Of a stretch of DNA of 36,578 nucleotides, positions 14,389-23,170 are shown piece by piece. The translations under genes were made by a program, and so were the position numbers. Source of the DNA: CAYGSN01 sp964352675 (GTDB lineage Bacteria > Pseudomonadota > Alphaproteobacteria > Micavibrionales > Micavibrionaceae); NCBI GenBank assembly GCA_964352675.1, contig CAYGSN010000018.1, forward strand, positions 1 to 36,578, read 5' to 3'. Each line of letters begins with the position of its first letter. The first letter of the stretch is position 1. Below the pieces are notes generated by a model, which was not told where the DNA came from, did not search any database, and saw only the letters and a program-made list of their open reading frames with translations.

Positions 14389-17240
14389 GCTGCCCTCCCT
14401 TTAAAGTATAAAACGCAAAGCACCGCCATTTGTAGAGTGCAGAACAGGCCAAGACCCCAGGCAATACCGTTAATGAAGCCGTAGGAATGCAGGCCAACAT
14501 TAAGCAGATTTACCCCAAACCAAGCCAGAGCGACAATAATGTTGAGTGCGGCCATGGACAGGACAAATCCGCGTGTTTTCAGGTGGCCGCTGAGTTTGCC
14601 ATGCTGCGCCCAGATCAGCCAGAGTACGATCAATAGCGCACCATTTTCTTTCGGGTCCCAGCCCCAGAACCGGCCCCACGATTGGTCGGCCCAGATGCCG
14701 CCCAGGATGGTGCCGATCGCAGTGAGTAGCAGGGCAAGAAGTGAAAGGCGGTGAACGAGGGTGTGCAGATTTTGCTGCGCTTCGTTTGTTCGTACAAAGA
14801 AATAGAAATGCGCGAGCAAGGCAGTGAGAACGCAAACGGCATAGCCGCTGGTGATGCACAAAACATGTGTTGCCAGCCAGAAGTTTGTGTTTAAAACGGC
14901 ACTGAGCATTTCCATGCTTTCGCCTTGTTGCAGCAAATTTGGTGCGATGGCCAGAAGAATTGCAGCGCACAGTGATCCTGAGAGGGCAGGCAGTTTGTTG
15001 CGCATATGCCAGGTAAACATCAATCCCAGCAGCGCGGCAATCAGCGCGACGAAGATCACGGATTCATAAAGTGTGCCCACAGGGGGGCGGTCCAGAATGA
15101 AGATGCGTGAGGCAATGGCAAAGCTGTGCAGCGCGGCGGCGAGTGTGAGTGCAGCCGCCCCAAAGGGCAGGGATGAAAAATGCAATAAAATCACAGCCAG
15201 GCCATATAGCGCCAAAGCCCAATGATAAGGGTGGGCCGTATTATAGAGATATTCAAGCGTAAAGGCGGCTTTGTTGATTTGCGGGGTGATGTGGTTTTGC
15301 GCAGCGTGCGTGGCTTTGCTCCAGGCATCAGCGTTCCCGGTGCGATAGGCGGTGGCCATTTCCTCCCAGAATTTCAGGTATTGCGCATTTTGCGGCGATC
15401 CTTGGCCGCGCAGGATAAGTTGCCAGGGAGAGAGCCATTCGCCATTTTGCGATTCCAAAATCGGCGGCATGATGCGCAAATCATCGTTGATTTCTCCGCC
15501 CGCTCTTGCGCTTTGCAGCGTAAAAGCGGTGTTGATTTCTTTTTGCTGCTCCGGGGAGTAATCCAGAATGTCGGTTCCTTTTTGCTGCACCAGTTTTTTA
15601 AGCTGTTCCAACATTTGAGGCTCTTCATAGATCAGGTCCAGATAAGTCTTCTGCCCTTCGATATTTAACGGCAGAAACAGTGAAAAACTTTGCGAAATCT
15701 CAGCCAGCGTGGCGGTGTTGTTATGCAGATCTATAAATATTTTTTGCTGCGCGGTGAGGTTTTTCGGCGGTGATTGCAGCAGGGTAAAAAGTTGTTCGCG
15801 TGAGGCGGTTAAAGGTTCGGCCAGCTCGTTCAGGGAAAAATATTTTTGCTGCACCGGCAGGCCGAGCTGCGTTTTTATATCCGGATCGCGCAGCAAAAAG
15901 ACAGGACGGTCTATAGCCTGCGCAGGATTGAACACTGTTTCAGCTAGCCACCCGGCGTTGCTCAAATCGTCAATTTTCTCTTTTCCGGCAAAGTGTTTGA
16001 GATGGTAGCGCGCAAAGCTGTCCAGTGGCTGGACACGCCCCTCGTGTAATATTGGCAGCATACGAAAGGCAGAGTAATCAAAATCCTGCGTTTGGGCCTG
16101 TGCAGGGGCAGAAAAACTGCCGGTCAGAAGCGCCGCAAAAATCAGGATGGTTTTGGCTTTTTTGTTCCAGCCCATAATGAAGAGATGCAGCATTAATCCG
16201 GCGGCGATGATCGCGGTGGCGATATAGGGGAAGAGGCGGCCTTTGTTTTCAACAACGCTGAGAATGGTGGCCTCGCCCTCTTCGCCGCGTTCAAAGGCGG
16301 ATTGGTAGAATGTATAGCCTTTATAGCGCAGGGGGTGGTTCATGGTGATGCGCGCAGGCCAGGTGATCTCGCCATCGATAACGTCAATGTCTGAGGAAAA
16401 AGCGCGGGCTTTGTCCGTGCCGGGATAGGAGTTTTTCTCGAAATCATTCAGGCGGATGGAAAAGGGCAAAAGGCGCTGCTGTTTGCCGAAAATGATTTTA
16501 TACTCCGCATCGGCGGTATTCAGAACGATGGGTTTGGGCATGGCTTCGAAGGCGATATAGGTGCCGTCTTGTTTCTCATCCAGGCCAGTAATTGAGAAGG
16601 TTGTGCCGGTGAGGTTTTGCTCCGGTTCTAATTCAGAAGGCGCGGGTTTGAGTTGCATGAACTGTGCCATGCTACGAAAGTTTTCGGAAGGGTCTTCCTG
16701 TTTTATGATTTCGCAATTGGCACAGCTGTTTTCAATTGTAAGGGTAAAAGGGGTCGAGATTTTCAGGGGGCCGGTTTTTAGGTCTTCAAAGGCAACAGTT
16801 TTCTGTAGAAGATCATTTTTAAAGATAAACAAATCGCGCTGGATGTAATCATATATGTAAGGTGTTTGCGCTCCTTCGGGGATCAGCATATAGCCTTCAC
16901 GGGCACTGGTGGCGGTGAAAATCCCGCCGATCAAAAGTACGAGGCAGCCCAGATGGGTGAGGATGATTCCGGCCTTGCGCCAACGCCATTCGCTGAAGAA
17001 CAGAAATTTGCACAGCAGGGAAAAGGTCAGCAGGATTAATAAGAGTGTCCCGCCCGGCAAAGGTAACGGCCCGGCCCAAAAAATGAAGGAGGAAAAGAAG
17101 AGCTTTTGCGATTCATACAGCCCGATATATTTTTGCGCGACCGTTCCCGCCACCAGCACGGACATCAGGAGCGGCATGATGTAAAAAATCACCTCGGCTT
17201 TGGCGATCTGGATCAGGGTACGGCGGATTTGCAATTTCAT
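14385..17240 (-). CDS. ccsBA: Fused ResB-CcsA (CcsBA) System II cytochrome c synthase
   Basis: This 951-residue membrane protein joins a ResB/Ccs1-like N-terminal part to a CcsA C-terminal part. ResB-like helices lie at about 18-35, 62-82 and 90-110. They are followed by a large periplasmic region with a CANC motif (C173, C176) and ITMNHPLRYKGYTFYQSAF, typical of ResB. A middle domain of about 300 residues begins after a further hydrophobic stretch with LPILHEGRVQPLDSFARYH. The CcsA part (about 670-951) has the tryptophan-rich heme-handling motif, WGRFWGWDPKENGALL near 850-865. The protein would export heme and ligate it to apocytochrome c in the periplasm. Single-chain CcsBA is known in epsilonproteobacteria, Bacteroidetes and some others. 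It is followed by resA with a 4-base overlap. Confidence 0.92.
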   Translation of the reverse strand: MKLQIRRTLIQIAKAEVIFYIMPLLMSVLVAGTVAQKYIGLYESQKLFFSSFIFWAGPLPLPGGTLLLILLTFSLLCKFLFFSEWRWRKAGIILTHLGCLVLLIGGIFTATSAREGYMLIPEGAQTPYIYDYIQRDLFIFKNDLLQKTVAFEDLKTGPLKISTPFTLTIENSCANCEIIKQEDPSENFRSMAQFMQLKPAPSELEPEQNLTGTTFSITGLDEKQDGTYIAFEAMPKPIVLNTADAEYKIIFGKQQRLLPFSIRLNDFEKNSYPGTDKARAFSSDIDVIDGEITWPARITMNHPLRYKGYTFYQSAFERGEEGEATILSVVENKGRLFPYIATAIIAAGLMLHLFIMGWNKKAKTILIFAALLTGSFSAPAQAQTQDFDYSAFRMLPILHEGRVQPLDSFARYHLKHFAGKEKIDDLSNAGWLAETVFNPAQAIDRPVFLLRDPDIKTQLGLPVQQKYFSLNELAEPLTASREQLFTLLQSPPKNLTAQQKIFIDLHNNTATLAEISQSFSLFLPLNIEGQKTYLDLIYEEPQMLEQLKKLVQQKGTDILDYSPEQQKEINTAFTLQSARAGGEINDDLRIMPPILESQNGEWLSPWQLILRGQGSPQNAQYLKFWEEMATAYRTGNADAWSKATHAAQNHITPQINKAAFTLEYLYNTAHPYHWALALYGLAVILLHFSSLPFGAAALTLAAALHSFAIASRIFILDRPPVGTLYESVIFVALIAALLGLMFTWHMRNKLPALSGSLCAAILLAIAPNLLQQGESMEMLSAVLNTNFWLATHVLCITSGYAVCVLTALLAHFYFFVRTNEAQQNLHTLVHRLSLLALLLTAIGTILGGIWADQSWGRFWGWDPKENGALLIVLWLIWAQHGKLSGHLKTRGFVLSMAALNIIVALAWFGVNLLNVGLHSYGFINGIAWGLGLFCTLQMAVLCVLYFKGRAA

Positions 17241-17311
17241 GTCTGGAACTATAGCGGGGCCGGGAGGTTATTCAAGCACAGGATAGGGGTTTGCAGCCAT
17301 GAAAATAGTTT

Positions 17312-17340
17312 TTGACATATAAGATTGCTTTTGCTAGATG
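17312..17340 (+). promoter_or_regulatory. Sigma-70-type promoter of the 216-residue unknown gene
   Basis: A perfect TTGACA (17312-17317) and TAGATG (17335-17340) are 17 bases apart. The predicted start near 17347 gives a leader of about 38 bases before the ATG at 17385. Confidence 0.5.
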
Positions 17341-17384
17341 TGGCGACATAATCCTATAAATCTGAAGAGATTGAGAGTAAGAAA

Positions 17385-18035
17385 ATGAGTAGAGATTCCG
17401 GTGTGTCCCCCCGTAAGGTTTTTGGCTATGTAGCAGGAGCTGCGCTAGTTGGCGGTGTTGTGTTGATCAATACCGCAGGCAAATCTGTGCCGTATATTCC
17501 TTCCACCAATGGCGGTATGACGCTTCCCCTGCAACCGGGAACGTCCGGCGGCAAGGGCATTGAGGTTGGCAATACTGATACCATGAAGCTGGGGTTTGAA
17601 GGAGAGACGGAAAATGAGATTCTGAAGGGGAGCGTAGAATTTCACTGCATGCTCAACAAACTGCCTGAATTATGGGTTCAGATGGGCAAGGCCGACCCGC
17701 AGCCGAAAGAATTTTTTGACACTCTGCGCACGCGCCAGAAGGCCGGAGATTTTTCACCGGAAAACGTTGCAGATGCTTTTGATAAGGCGTTCCGGACCGT
17801 TCTGGACCGCGACTGGACGCCGCTTATAAAGGCCGGTGAAATCAACAGGCTGGAGCAAATCGACTGGGATCAGTTCTGTGAGAGTTTCGAAGCCGAGCTG
17901 TATGCACGTGATCCGCATTATGCATATCTTGTGGATGTGCTTTCCGTGGATCTTGATATTACCAGCCGGACACCGAAAGATCCGGCGCGCCGGGCCGCGG
18001 CGCAGGCCCTGATTCCTGATTCTGCGCCTCATTAA
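17385..18035 (+). CDS. Membrane-anchored protein of unknown function
   Basis: The protein has 216 residues. A short cytoplasmic start (MSRDSGVSPRKV) precedes one hydrophobic helix (about 13-29) and a Gly/Pro-rich linker. A soluble domain follows (about 65-205), with WVQMGKADPQPKEFFDTLRTRQ, a DPHYAYLVDVLSVDLD segment and two cysteines. The topology suggests that the C-terminal domain is periplasmic. I recognise no family. It is the first plus-strand gene before the REC-PAS-kinase and could belong to that signalling locus, but the 123-base gap to the kinase argues against tight coupling. The ribosome-binding site (GAGAGTAAG) is weak. Confidence 0.6.
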   Translation: MSRDSGVSPRKVFGYVAGAALVGGVVLINTAGKSVPYIPSTNGGMTLPLQPGTSGGKGIEVGNTDTMKLGFEGETENEILKGSVEFHCMLNKLPELWVQMGKADPQPKEFFDTLRTRQKAGDFSPENVADAFDKAFRTVLDRDWTPLIKAGEINRLEQIDWDQFCESFEAELYARDPHYAYLVDVLSVDLDITSRTPKDPARRAAAQALIPDSAPH

Positions 18036-18158
18036 AGCACCCGAAAAAAGTTTCAGGATTTAAAGATTTCCTTGTCTGGACAGCGGCCCGAAAAGCTGGC
18101 GTAATGGATGTGTGCAAATTGAAAAATCTGCAAAATTTTCCATTATGGCGTGGGGGCT

Positions 18159-19670
18159 ATGGGCACACTTAAAATATTAATCGTAGAGGACAATAAAGCA
18201 GATTTTACGCTGACCAAGCGCCTGATTGAAGGCATTCCCGGTGAGCGGAAAATGCAGGTCGATTGGGTGGGATCTTATGCGGATGGCCTGAAAGCGTGTG
18301 CCCAGCGTGAACATGACATCTATTTTATTGATTATAAGCTGGATAGAGGAAATGCGCTTGATCTGATCAGCACGCTGAGCAGGAAGGGGCATCCCGGCCC
18401 GTTTATTATCCTGACCGGCCACGACCAGCATTATCTCTACGAAAAAAGCATCAAGTCGAATATTTATGATTTCCTGCTTAAAGACGAGCTGACCTCTTCG
18501 ATGCTGGCGCGGACCATAAGTTATGCCATGGAGCGCCAGCGGATTGAAAAGGCGTTGAAGATTGAAAAAGCACTGTGTAGCTTTATTATTTCGGAGATTT
18601 CCTCTCTGGTGATCAGTGTGGACAAGGACGGCAATATCGGAAATGCTAATCCTGCTGTGATGCAGGCCACAGGATATACGTCCGAAGAATTGGTCGGGAA
18701 AAATTGGAAAATTTTGATCCCCGAGGGAGAGCGTGAAAAAACCAGCTTTCAGGTGAAGGGTGGTGACAATGTCGAGTTTTCCTCGAAGCTGATCACCAAA
18801 GAGGGTGATTTTAAATTCGTCGAATGGGATGTTTTGAGCAAGGGCCTGGATTTTGAGGGGCAGGACGAATTTGGCTTTATCCTGCACGGCAAGGACGTAA
18901 CGGACCATCTGGAATATGAAGCGACCGAGCGCCAGCGTCAGAAGATGGAAGCATTGGGACAGCTTGCTGGCGGCGTTGCGCATGAGATCAACAATCTGCT
19001 GCAGCCGATTTTACTATCCGCCAGCATGATTAAAACCAAATACCCCGATGATGAAAACCTGGAGAAAATTTCAGAGAGAATTACGCGCAACACTAACAGC
19101 GCGGCAAAGATCGTGAATGATATTCTGATGTTTGCGCGCAAGGAAAACACGACGCGTACTGTTTTGCCTTTATCCGATGTGTTTGCGCTTGCGCTTGAAA
19201 TGAGTGAAGAAATGCTGCCCGAAGCGGTGCATATTGATGCTGGGGCAGCTTTAGCAGGCATTCCGGGAGATGTAAAAATATATGTAAATCAGACTGATAT
19301 GGTGCGGGTGATTTCCAATCTGTCCCTGAATGCGGCGCAGGCGATGGGCAATAAAGGCACTATTATCTTCAGCAGTGAAATTATTGAATTTGATGAGCGC
19401 TCGACGGCTTTGGATTTGCAGTCTGGACGGTATGTCAGGATTGATGTGAAAGACACAGGGGTGGGAATCGCGCCTGAGAGTCTCGAGAGTATTTTCAATC
19501 CGTTTTTTACCACGAAAAATACAGGCGAGGGCACCGGCCTCGGGCTGTCGATTGTCTATAACATTCTCAAGGGGTGGCGCGGGAATATTACGGTGGATAG
19601 TGAAGAGGGTAAGGGCAGTGCATTTTCAATTTATGTCCCACTATATGACGGTCGGGATTTAGGTGAATAG
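18159..19670 (+). CDS. REC-PAS-histidine kinase
   Basis: The protein has 503 residues from the ATG at 18159, chosen because GTGGGGGCT provides a ribosome-binding site; the ORF could also begin at the GTG at 18150. Order of domains: a receiver domain (about 5-125) with acidic pocket VEDN and phospho-acceptor D58; a PAS domain (about 130-250) with NANPAVMQATGYTSEELVGK; a dimerisation domain with phospho-acceptor H275 in GGVAHEINNLLQPI; and an ATPase domain with N-box NLSLNAAQAM, G1 DTGVGI, F-box FNPFFTTK and G2 GTGLGLSIV. No membrane helix is seen, so it is cytosolic. A receiver ahead of the kinase implies that it is itself an output module driven by another kinase. Its 3' end overlaps the convergent response-regulator gene by 12 bases. 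Confidence 0.9.
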   Translation: MGTLKILIVEDNKADFTLTKRLIEGIPGERKMQVDWVGSYADGLKACAQREHDIYFIDYKLDRGNALDLISTLSRKGHPGPFIILTGHDQHYLYEKSIKSNIYDFLLKDELTSSMLARTISYAMERQRIEKALKIEKALCSFIISEISSLVISVDKDGNIGNANPAVMQATGYTSEELVGKNWKILIPEGEREKTSFQVKGGDNVEFSSKLITKEGDFKFVEWDVLSKGLDFEGQDEFGFILHGKDVTDHLEYEATERQRQKMEALGQLAGGVAHEINNLLQPILLSASMIKTKYPDDENLEKISERITRNTNSAAKIVNDILMFARKENTTRTVLPLSDVFALALEMSEEMLPEAVHIDAGAALAGIPGDVKIYVNQTDMVRVISNLSLNAAQAMGNKGTIIFSSEIIEFDERSTALDLQSGRYVRIDVKDTGVGIAPESLESIFNPFFTTKNTGEGTGLGLSIVYNILKGWRGNITVDSEEGKGSAFSIYVPLYDGRDLGE

Positions 19671-20051
19671 AGCTGTGTTCACAGCCTCCAGAAATTTTTC
19701 CTTGGTAAAGGGTTTGTGAAGAACCGGGTGCCCTTCTCTTTCAAGCTGTTCCAGGCTTTCTTGAAAATCCATAGTCTGACTGCCGCCGGTCATAATGATG
19801 ATCGGGGTTTTTTTCGGCAGATTTTTTTGTTTTTCCTTGATGTTGTGAATAAGGCTGAACCCATCCTGTTTGGGCATAATCAGATCGGTGATAATCAGGT
19901 GGAAGTCTTTTGTTTGTAGTCTTGCAAGGGCGGTTTTTCCGTTCTCATAAGCTTCCACGCGGTAGCCGTTGTTGCGCAGAAAATCGGCTAGGATTTCCTG
20001 GATGTCGACTTTGTCGTCAACCAAAAGGACTTCTTTAATTGTATCTGCCAT
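19659..20051 (-). CDS. Single-domain response regulator
   Basis: This 130-residue protein is one receiver domain with no output. The acidic pair is VDD (11-13), the phospho-acceptor is D56 (IITDLIMP), the switch Thr lies in IIIMTGG, and the conserved Lys is in LHKPFT. Such proteins relay phosphate to an HPt domain or bind a partner protein, as CheY or DivK do. It lies 69 bases downstream of the hybrid kinase on the same strand, and that kinase has an HPt domain, so the two could form a relay. Its C-terminal coding sequence overlaps the end of the opposing kinase gene by 12 bases. Confidence 0.9.
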   Translation of the reverse strand: MADTIKEVLLVDDKVDIQEILADFLRNNGYRVEAYENGKTALARLQTKDFHLIITDLIMPKQDGFSLIHNIKEKQKNLPKKTPIIIMTGGSQTMDFQESLEQLEREGHPVLHKPFTKEKFLEAVNTALFT

Positions 20052-20120
20052 GGCATATCTCGTTCGTTCAATTGTAAATCAAAAAGACGCTGCGGCAAAG
20101 TCATTCGCGATATACGGCTT

Positions 20121-23078
20121 TTAAATATTTGGTTCTTTGACTTTCAGTGCGGCGCAGACATTCCGGTAGCAGGCGAGGATATTGGACAGGATTGCGGCTT
20201 TGATCTCAGAATTTTCCTCGAAAGATTTCTCAGCAGTGTAGCAGATATCAGAAAGTAATTCAGCGCCCAGATTAGCGGCTGAGCCCTTGAGCTTGTGTGC
20301 GGCCTTCTTCCAGATTTCGTTGTCGCCGCTATCGCATTCGGCCTGTAAAATCTCCAGAGATTCTTCGGCATATGTCGTAAACATTTCGATCAGGGCACGT
20401 TCTTCGTCCGGATCCCCGTCGGTGAAGAGTTCTAGCCGTGCCCGGTCTAAAATTTTGAAATCACTTTCCGGCGCAGTATCGGATTGTACAGGCAGGTAGA
20501 TATTATATTCTTTTTCTGAAGTGACGCTTTGTTCTCCCGGAATCCATTCACTCAAAACCATTTTCAGTTTTTCTACATCCACTGGCTTGCTGATGTAATC
20601 GTTCATTCCGGCATCGATGCATTTTTCGCGCGCCCCTTTCATGGCATCGGCGGTCACGGCGATAATCTTTGTCTGGTTTTCAAATTCCTCGATTTCCCGG
20701 ATAATGGCCGAGGCTTCAAATCCGTCAATTTCCGGCATCTGGCAATCCATGAAGATCAAGTCGAACTTGCCCTTTTCGTAGAGATCAAGTGCTTCTTTGC
20801 CGCTGTGGGCCTCTACAACATTTTTAAAGCCGAGACTCTTAAGAACCTTACGAATGAATAGGAGATTGACCGGGTGATCATCAACGATCATAAGTTTTTT
20901 ATCCAGGCTGTAGCCGTATTTTATCGGTTTTGTCTGAGCCTCTTTGTTGTCTGTTTCGTCTTTTTGTGCGGCTTTGGTGGGAATTTTCACATAGAAAGTT
21001 GTGCCGCGTCCTTCGGCACTGTCGACGGTGATTTCCCCGCCCATGATCTCTACCAGCTCTCGCGTGATAGCCAACCCGAGTCCTGTTCCTCCATATTTGC
21101 GTGCGGTGGAAACATCTGCTTGGGTGAATTTGTTGAAGATCGTTTCACGTTTATCTTCGGGAATTCCAATCCCACTGTCCTCCACCCGGAATTGCAGCAT
21201 GTGCGCTCCATCGGTATCATGTTTGGAGGTCATGTCCAGACGCACATAGCCGACATCTGTAAACTTTACGGCATTGCTGATGAGGTTGTTCATGATTTGC
21301 TGTAGCCGCGCGGGATCTCCAATAATGAAATCCGGGACGATCGGGTTGATTGTGCTTTCCAACACCACGCCCTTGCGTGAGGCAAGTGGTTTGAGAAGGT
21401 CAATGGTCTGGCGAACGGTGCGGCGCAGGTCAAAGGGCATATTTTCAAGGCTGAGCTCTCCGGCTTCAATTTTAGATAAATCCAGAATGTCGTTGAGCAA
21501 AATGAGCAGATTGCGGGATGAGGAATTGATCGCATCAGCCAGTTCGTACTGCTCTTCATTCATATCCATATCCAGCAGCAGTTCCGACAGGCCGATAATG
21601 CCATTCATCGGTGTGCGCAGTTCGTGTGACATATTGGCTAGAAAATCATCTTTGGCGCGGCTGGCGACCTGTGCGGCTTCCTTGGTGATGGTGAGTTCTT
21701 TTTCAAAGGCTTTGCGTTCGGTGATGTCGCGCTCTATAGCTGCATAATGTGTTATGGCGCCATGTTCGTTTTTCACGGGCACGATGGAAATATCCAGCCA
21801 ATAGGCTATCCCGTCTTTGGTATAGTTTTTCAGTTCACCCTTAAACGATTTTCCGGCCATCAGGGTCTCGCGTATTTTATCCAGCACTCTTCGGTCAGTA
21901 TCCGACCCCTGAAGGAGGCGTGGGGATTTGCCGATGACCTCTTCTGGTTCATAGCCGCTGATCCGGGTAAAGGCTTGGTTCACATACAGGATTTCAGGAC
22001 CCGGCGCGGCAAGATCACCAGAGGTAATGATAACCGCATCTTTGGCACTGATGATTGCGGCCTCGAGGAGGCGGGCTTTTTCCTGGGCGTGTTTAATGGC
22101 TGTGATATCATGGCAATATAATACCAGAGCGGGTTCACCGTCAGTGATAACAGGGGTGATTGTTTGTTCGTAAACAATGTCGTTATGGTGGATTTCACGA
22201 ACAGATCCAGCCTTTTTACTGTTGTCGAAGTCCATAGTTCCGAAACATGATTCAAGCCCTGCAAGTGCGATATTCTGAAATCCGTCTTCAAAAATACCCG
22301 GAAAACTTAACGCAGCCGCCGGGTTGGCAATAATGATTTCCCCTTTTTTGTTGATATGAATGAGAGGGTTGGGATTATTGATTGGGAATTGTGCGATTTT
22401 TTCTGCTTCTTTTTTTGCTTCTACGAGCTCTTCACTGCGTGCGCGGATGCTTTCCTCGAGCGGTTTAAAAATCAAAAATCCTTCCAGCACCAAGGTGCTC
22501 AAGAGGCCCAATAGCACTATTTTTTGCCACAATCGCATTTTTACAAGGGCCGCTGTACTCTCTGCTTCAAACAGGCTCACAGCCTGATCCAGAGCTGGCA
22601 GAATTTCCGTTGAGCTGATGTTCAAGAGGGTATCTAGATATTCGTCTGTGTTCTCAAGTTGGCCGTTGGGCGTGGTCATTAATTTTTTGAGAAGGCGCAA
22701 ATATTCGTATGTTTTTTCATTGAGATTTACAGGTTTTTCAAAATACAGCTGTTGCAAGGTTGTGGGAAGGGTGTGCATCCCGTTCGGTTTTTGCACGTTC
22801 ACGAGTTTTTCATGGCCTGCCTGCATGGCTTGTAATGTCTGGCGAAGATTCTCACGGGCCGTATTTTTGTCCTGATCATTTTTTGAATTGACGAGTTGAA
22901 GAGCAAAAAGTGCGGAGCGTTGTGAAAGCATTCTTTGCCGTCCACTGATGTTTACGAGACTGGCATCATCTTGCCGCGCGTAAATCATGCTATCCAGAAT
23001 GACAAAGGCGCTTACGGATATAAGCGCAATAATGGCAAGAGCGAAGATATAAGCCTTGGTAATTTTACGAATTTTCAT
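20121..23078 (-). CDS. Membrane hybrid histidine kinase: PilJ-like sensor, PAS-PAS, HisKA, ATPase, REC, HPt
   Basis: The protein has 985 residues. A first membrane helix (about 10-30) is followed by a periplasmic region whose VNISGRQRMLSQR is the signature of the PilJ/NarX-type N-terminal sensor. A second helix lies at about 187-207. Two PAS domains follow (about 230-330 and 340-460; the second has GYEPEEVIGKSPRLLQG). The dimerisation motif is NMSHELRTPMNG, with the phospho-His near 482. The ATPase domain includes DSGIGI and GTGLGLAI. The receiver has D in LIFMDCQMPEIDG near 777. The C-terminal HPt has its His near 927 in KKAAHKLKGSAANLG. It therefore contains a complete His-Asp-His phosphorelay and should pass phosphate to a separate receiver; the neighbouring single-domain regulator, the 306-residue REC protein and the sigma-54 activator are candidates. 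Confidence 0.92.
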   Translation of the reverse strand: MKIRKITKAYIFALAIIALISVSAFVILDSMIYARQDDASLVNISGRQRMLSQRSALFALQLVNSKNDQDKNTARENLRQTLQAMQAGHEKLVNVQKPNGMHTLPTTLQQLYFEKPVNLNEKTYEYLRLLKKLMTTPNGQLENTDEYLDTLLNISSTEILPALDQAVSLFEAESTAALVKMRLWQKIVLLGLLSTLVLEGFLIFKPLEESIRARSEELVEAKKEAEKIAQFPINNPNPLIHINKKGEIIIANPAAALSFPGIFEDGFQNIALAGLESCFGTMDFDNSKKAGSVREIHHNDIVYEQTITPVITDGEPALVLYCHDITAIKHAQEKARLLEAAIISAKDAVIITSGDLAAPGPEILYVNQAFTRISGYEPEEVIGKSPRLLQGSDTDRRVLDKIRETLMAGKSFKGELKNYTKDGIAYWLDISIVPVKNEHGAITHYAAIERDITERKAFEKELTITKEAAQVASRAKDDFLANMSHELRTPMNGIIGLSELLLDMDMNEEQYELADAINSSSRNLLILLNDILDLSKIEAGELSLENMPFDLRRTVRQTIDLLKPLASRKGVVLESTINPIVPDFIIGDPARLQQIMNNLISNAVKFTDVGYVRLDMTSKHDTDGAHMLQFRVEDSGIGIPEDKRETIFNKFTQADVSTARKYGGTGLGLAITRELVEIMGGEITVDSAEGRGTTFYVKIPTKAAQKDETDNKEAQTKPIKYGYSLDKKLMIVDDHPVNLLFIRKVLKSLGFKNVVEAHSGKEALDLYEKGKFDLIFMDCQMPEIDGFEASAIIREIEEFENQTKIIAVTADAMKGAREKCIDAGMNDYISKPVDVEKLKMVLSEWIPGEQSVTSEKEYNIYLPVQSDTAPESDFKILDRARLELFTDGDPDEERALIEMFTTYAEESLEILQAECDSGDNEIWKKAAHKLKGSAANLGAELLSDICYTAEKSFEENSEIKAAILSNILACYRNVCAALKVKEPNI

Positions 23079-23170
23079 TGCATGACCTGTCAGCTTTGAC
23101 TTTATAAATTCTAGCAGAATTCAGGTTAATAAAATGCACCTTCTGCATACCATGTCATGCGGTATAAATT

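Noticed and set aside
23100..23170. Imperfect hairpin ATACC...GGTAT between the REC protein and the hybrid kinase
   Set aside because: There is no T-run after it and the stem is short, so it is not supported as a terminator; the two genes may still be cotranscribed.
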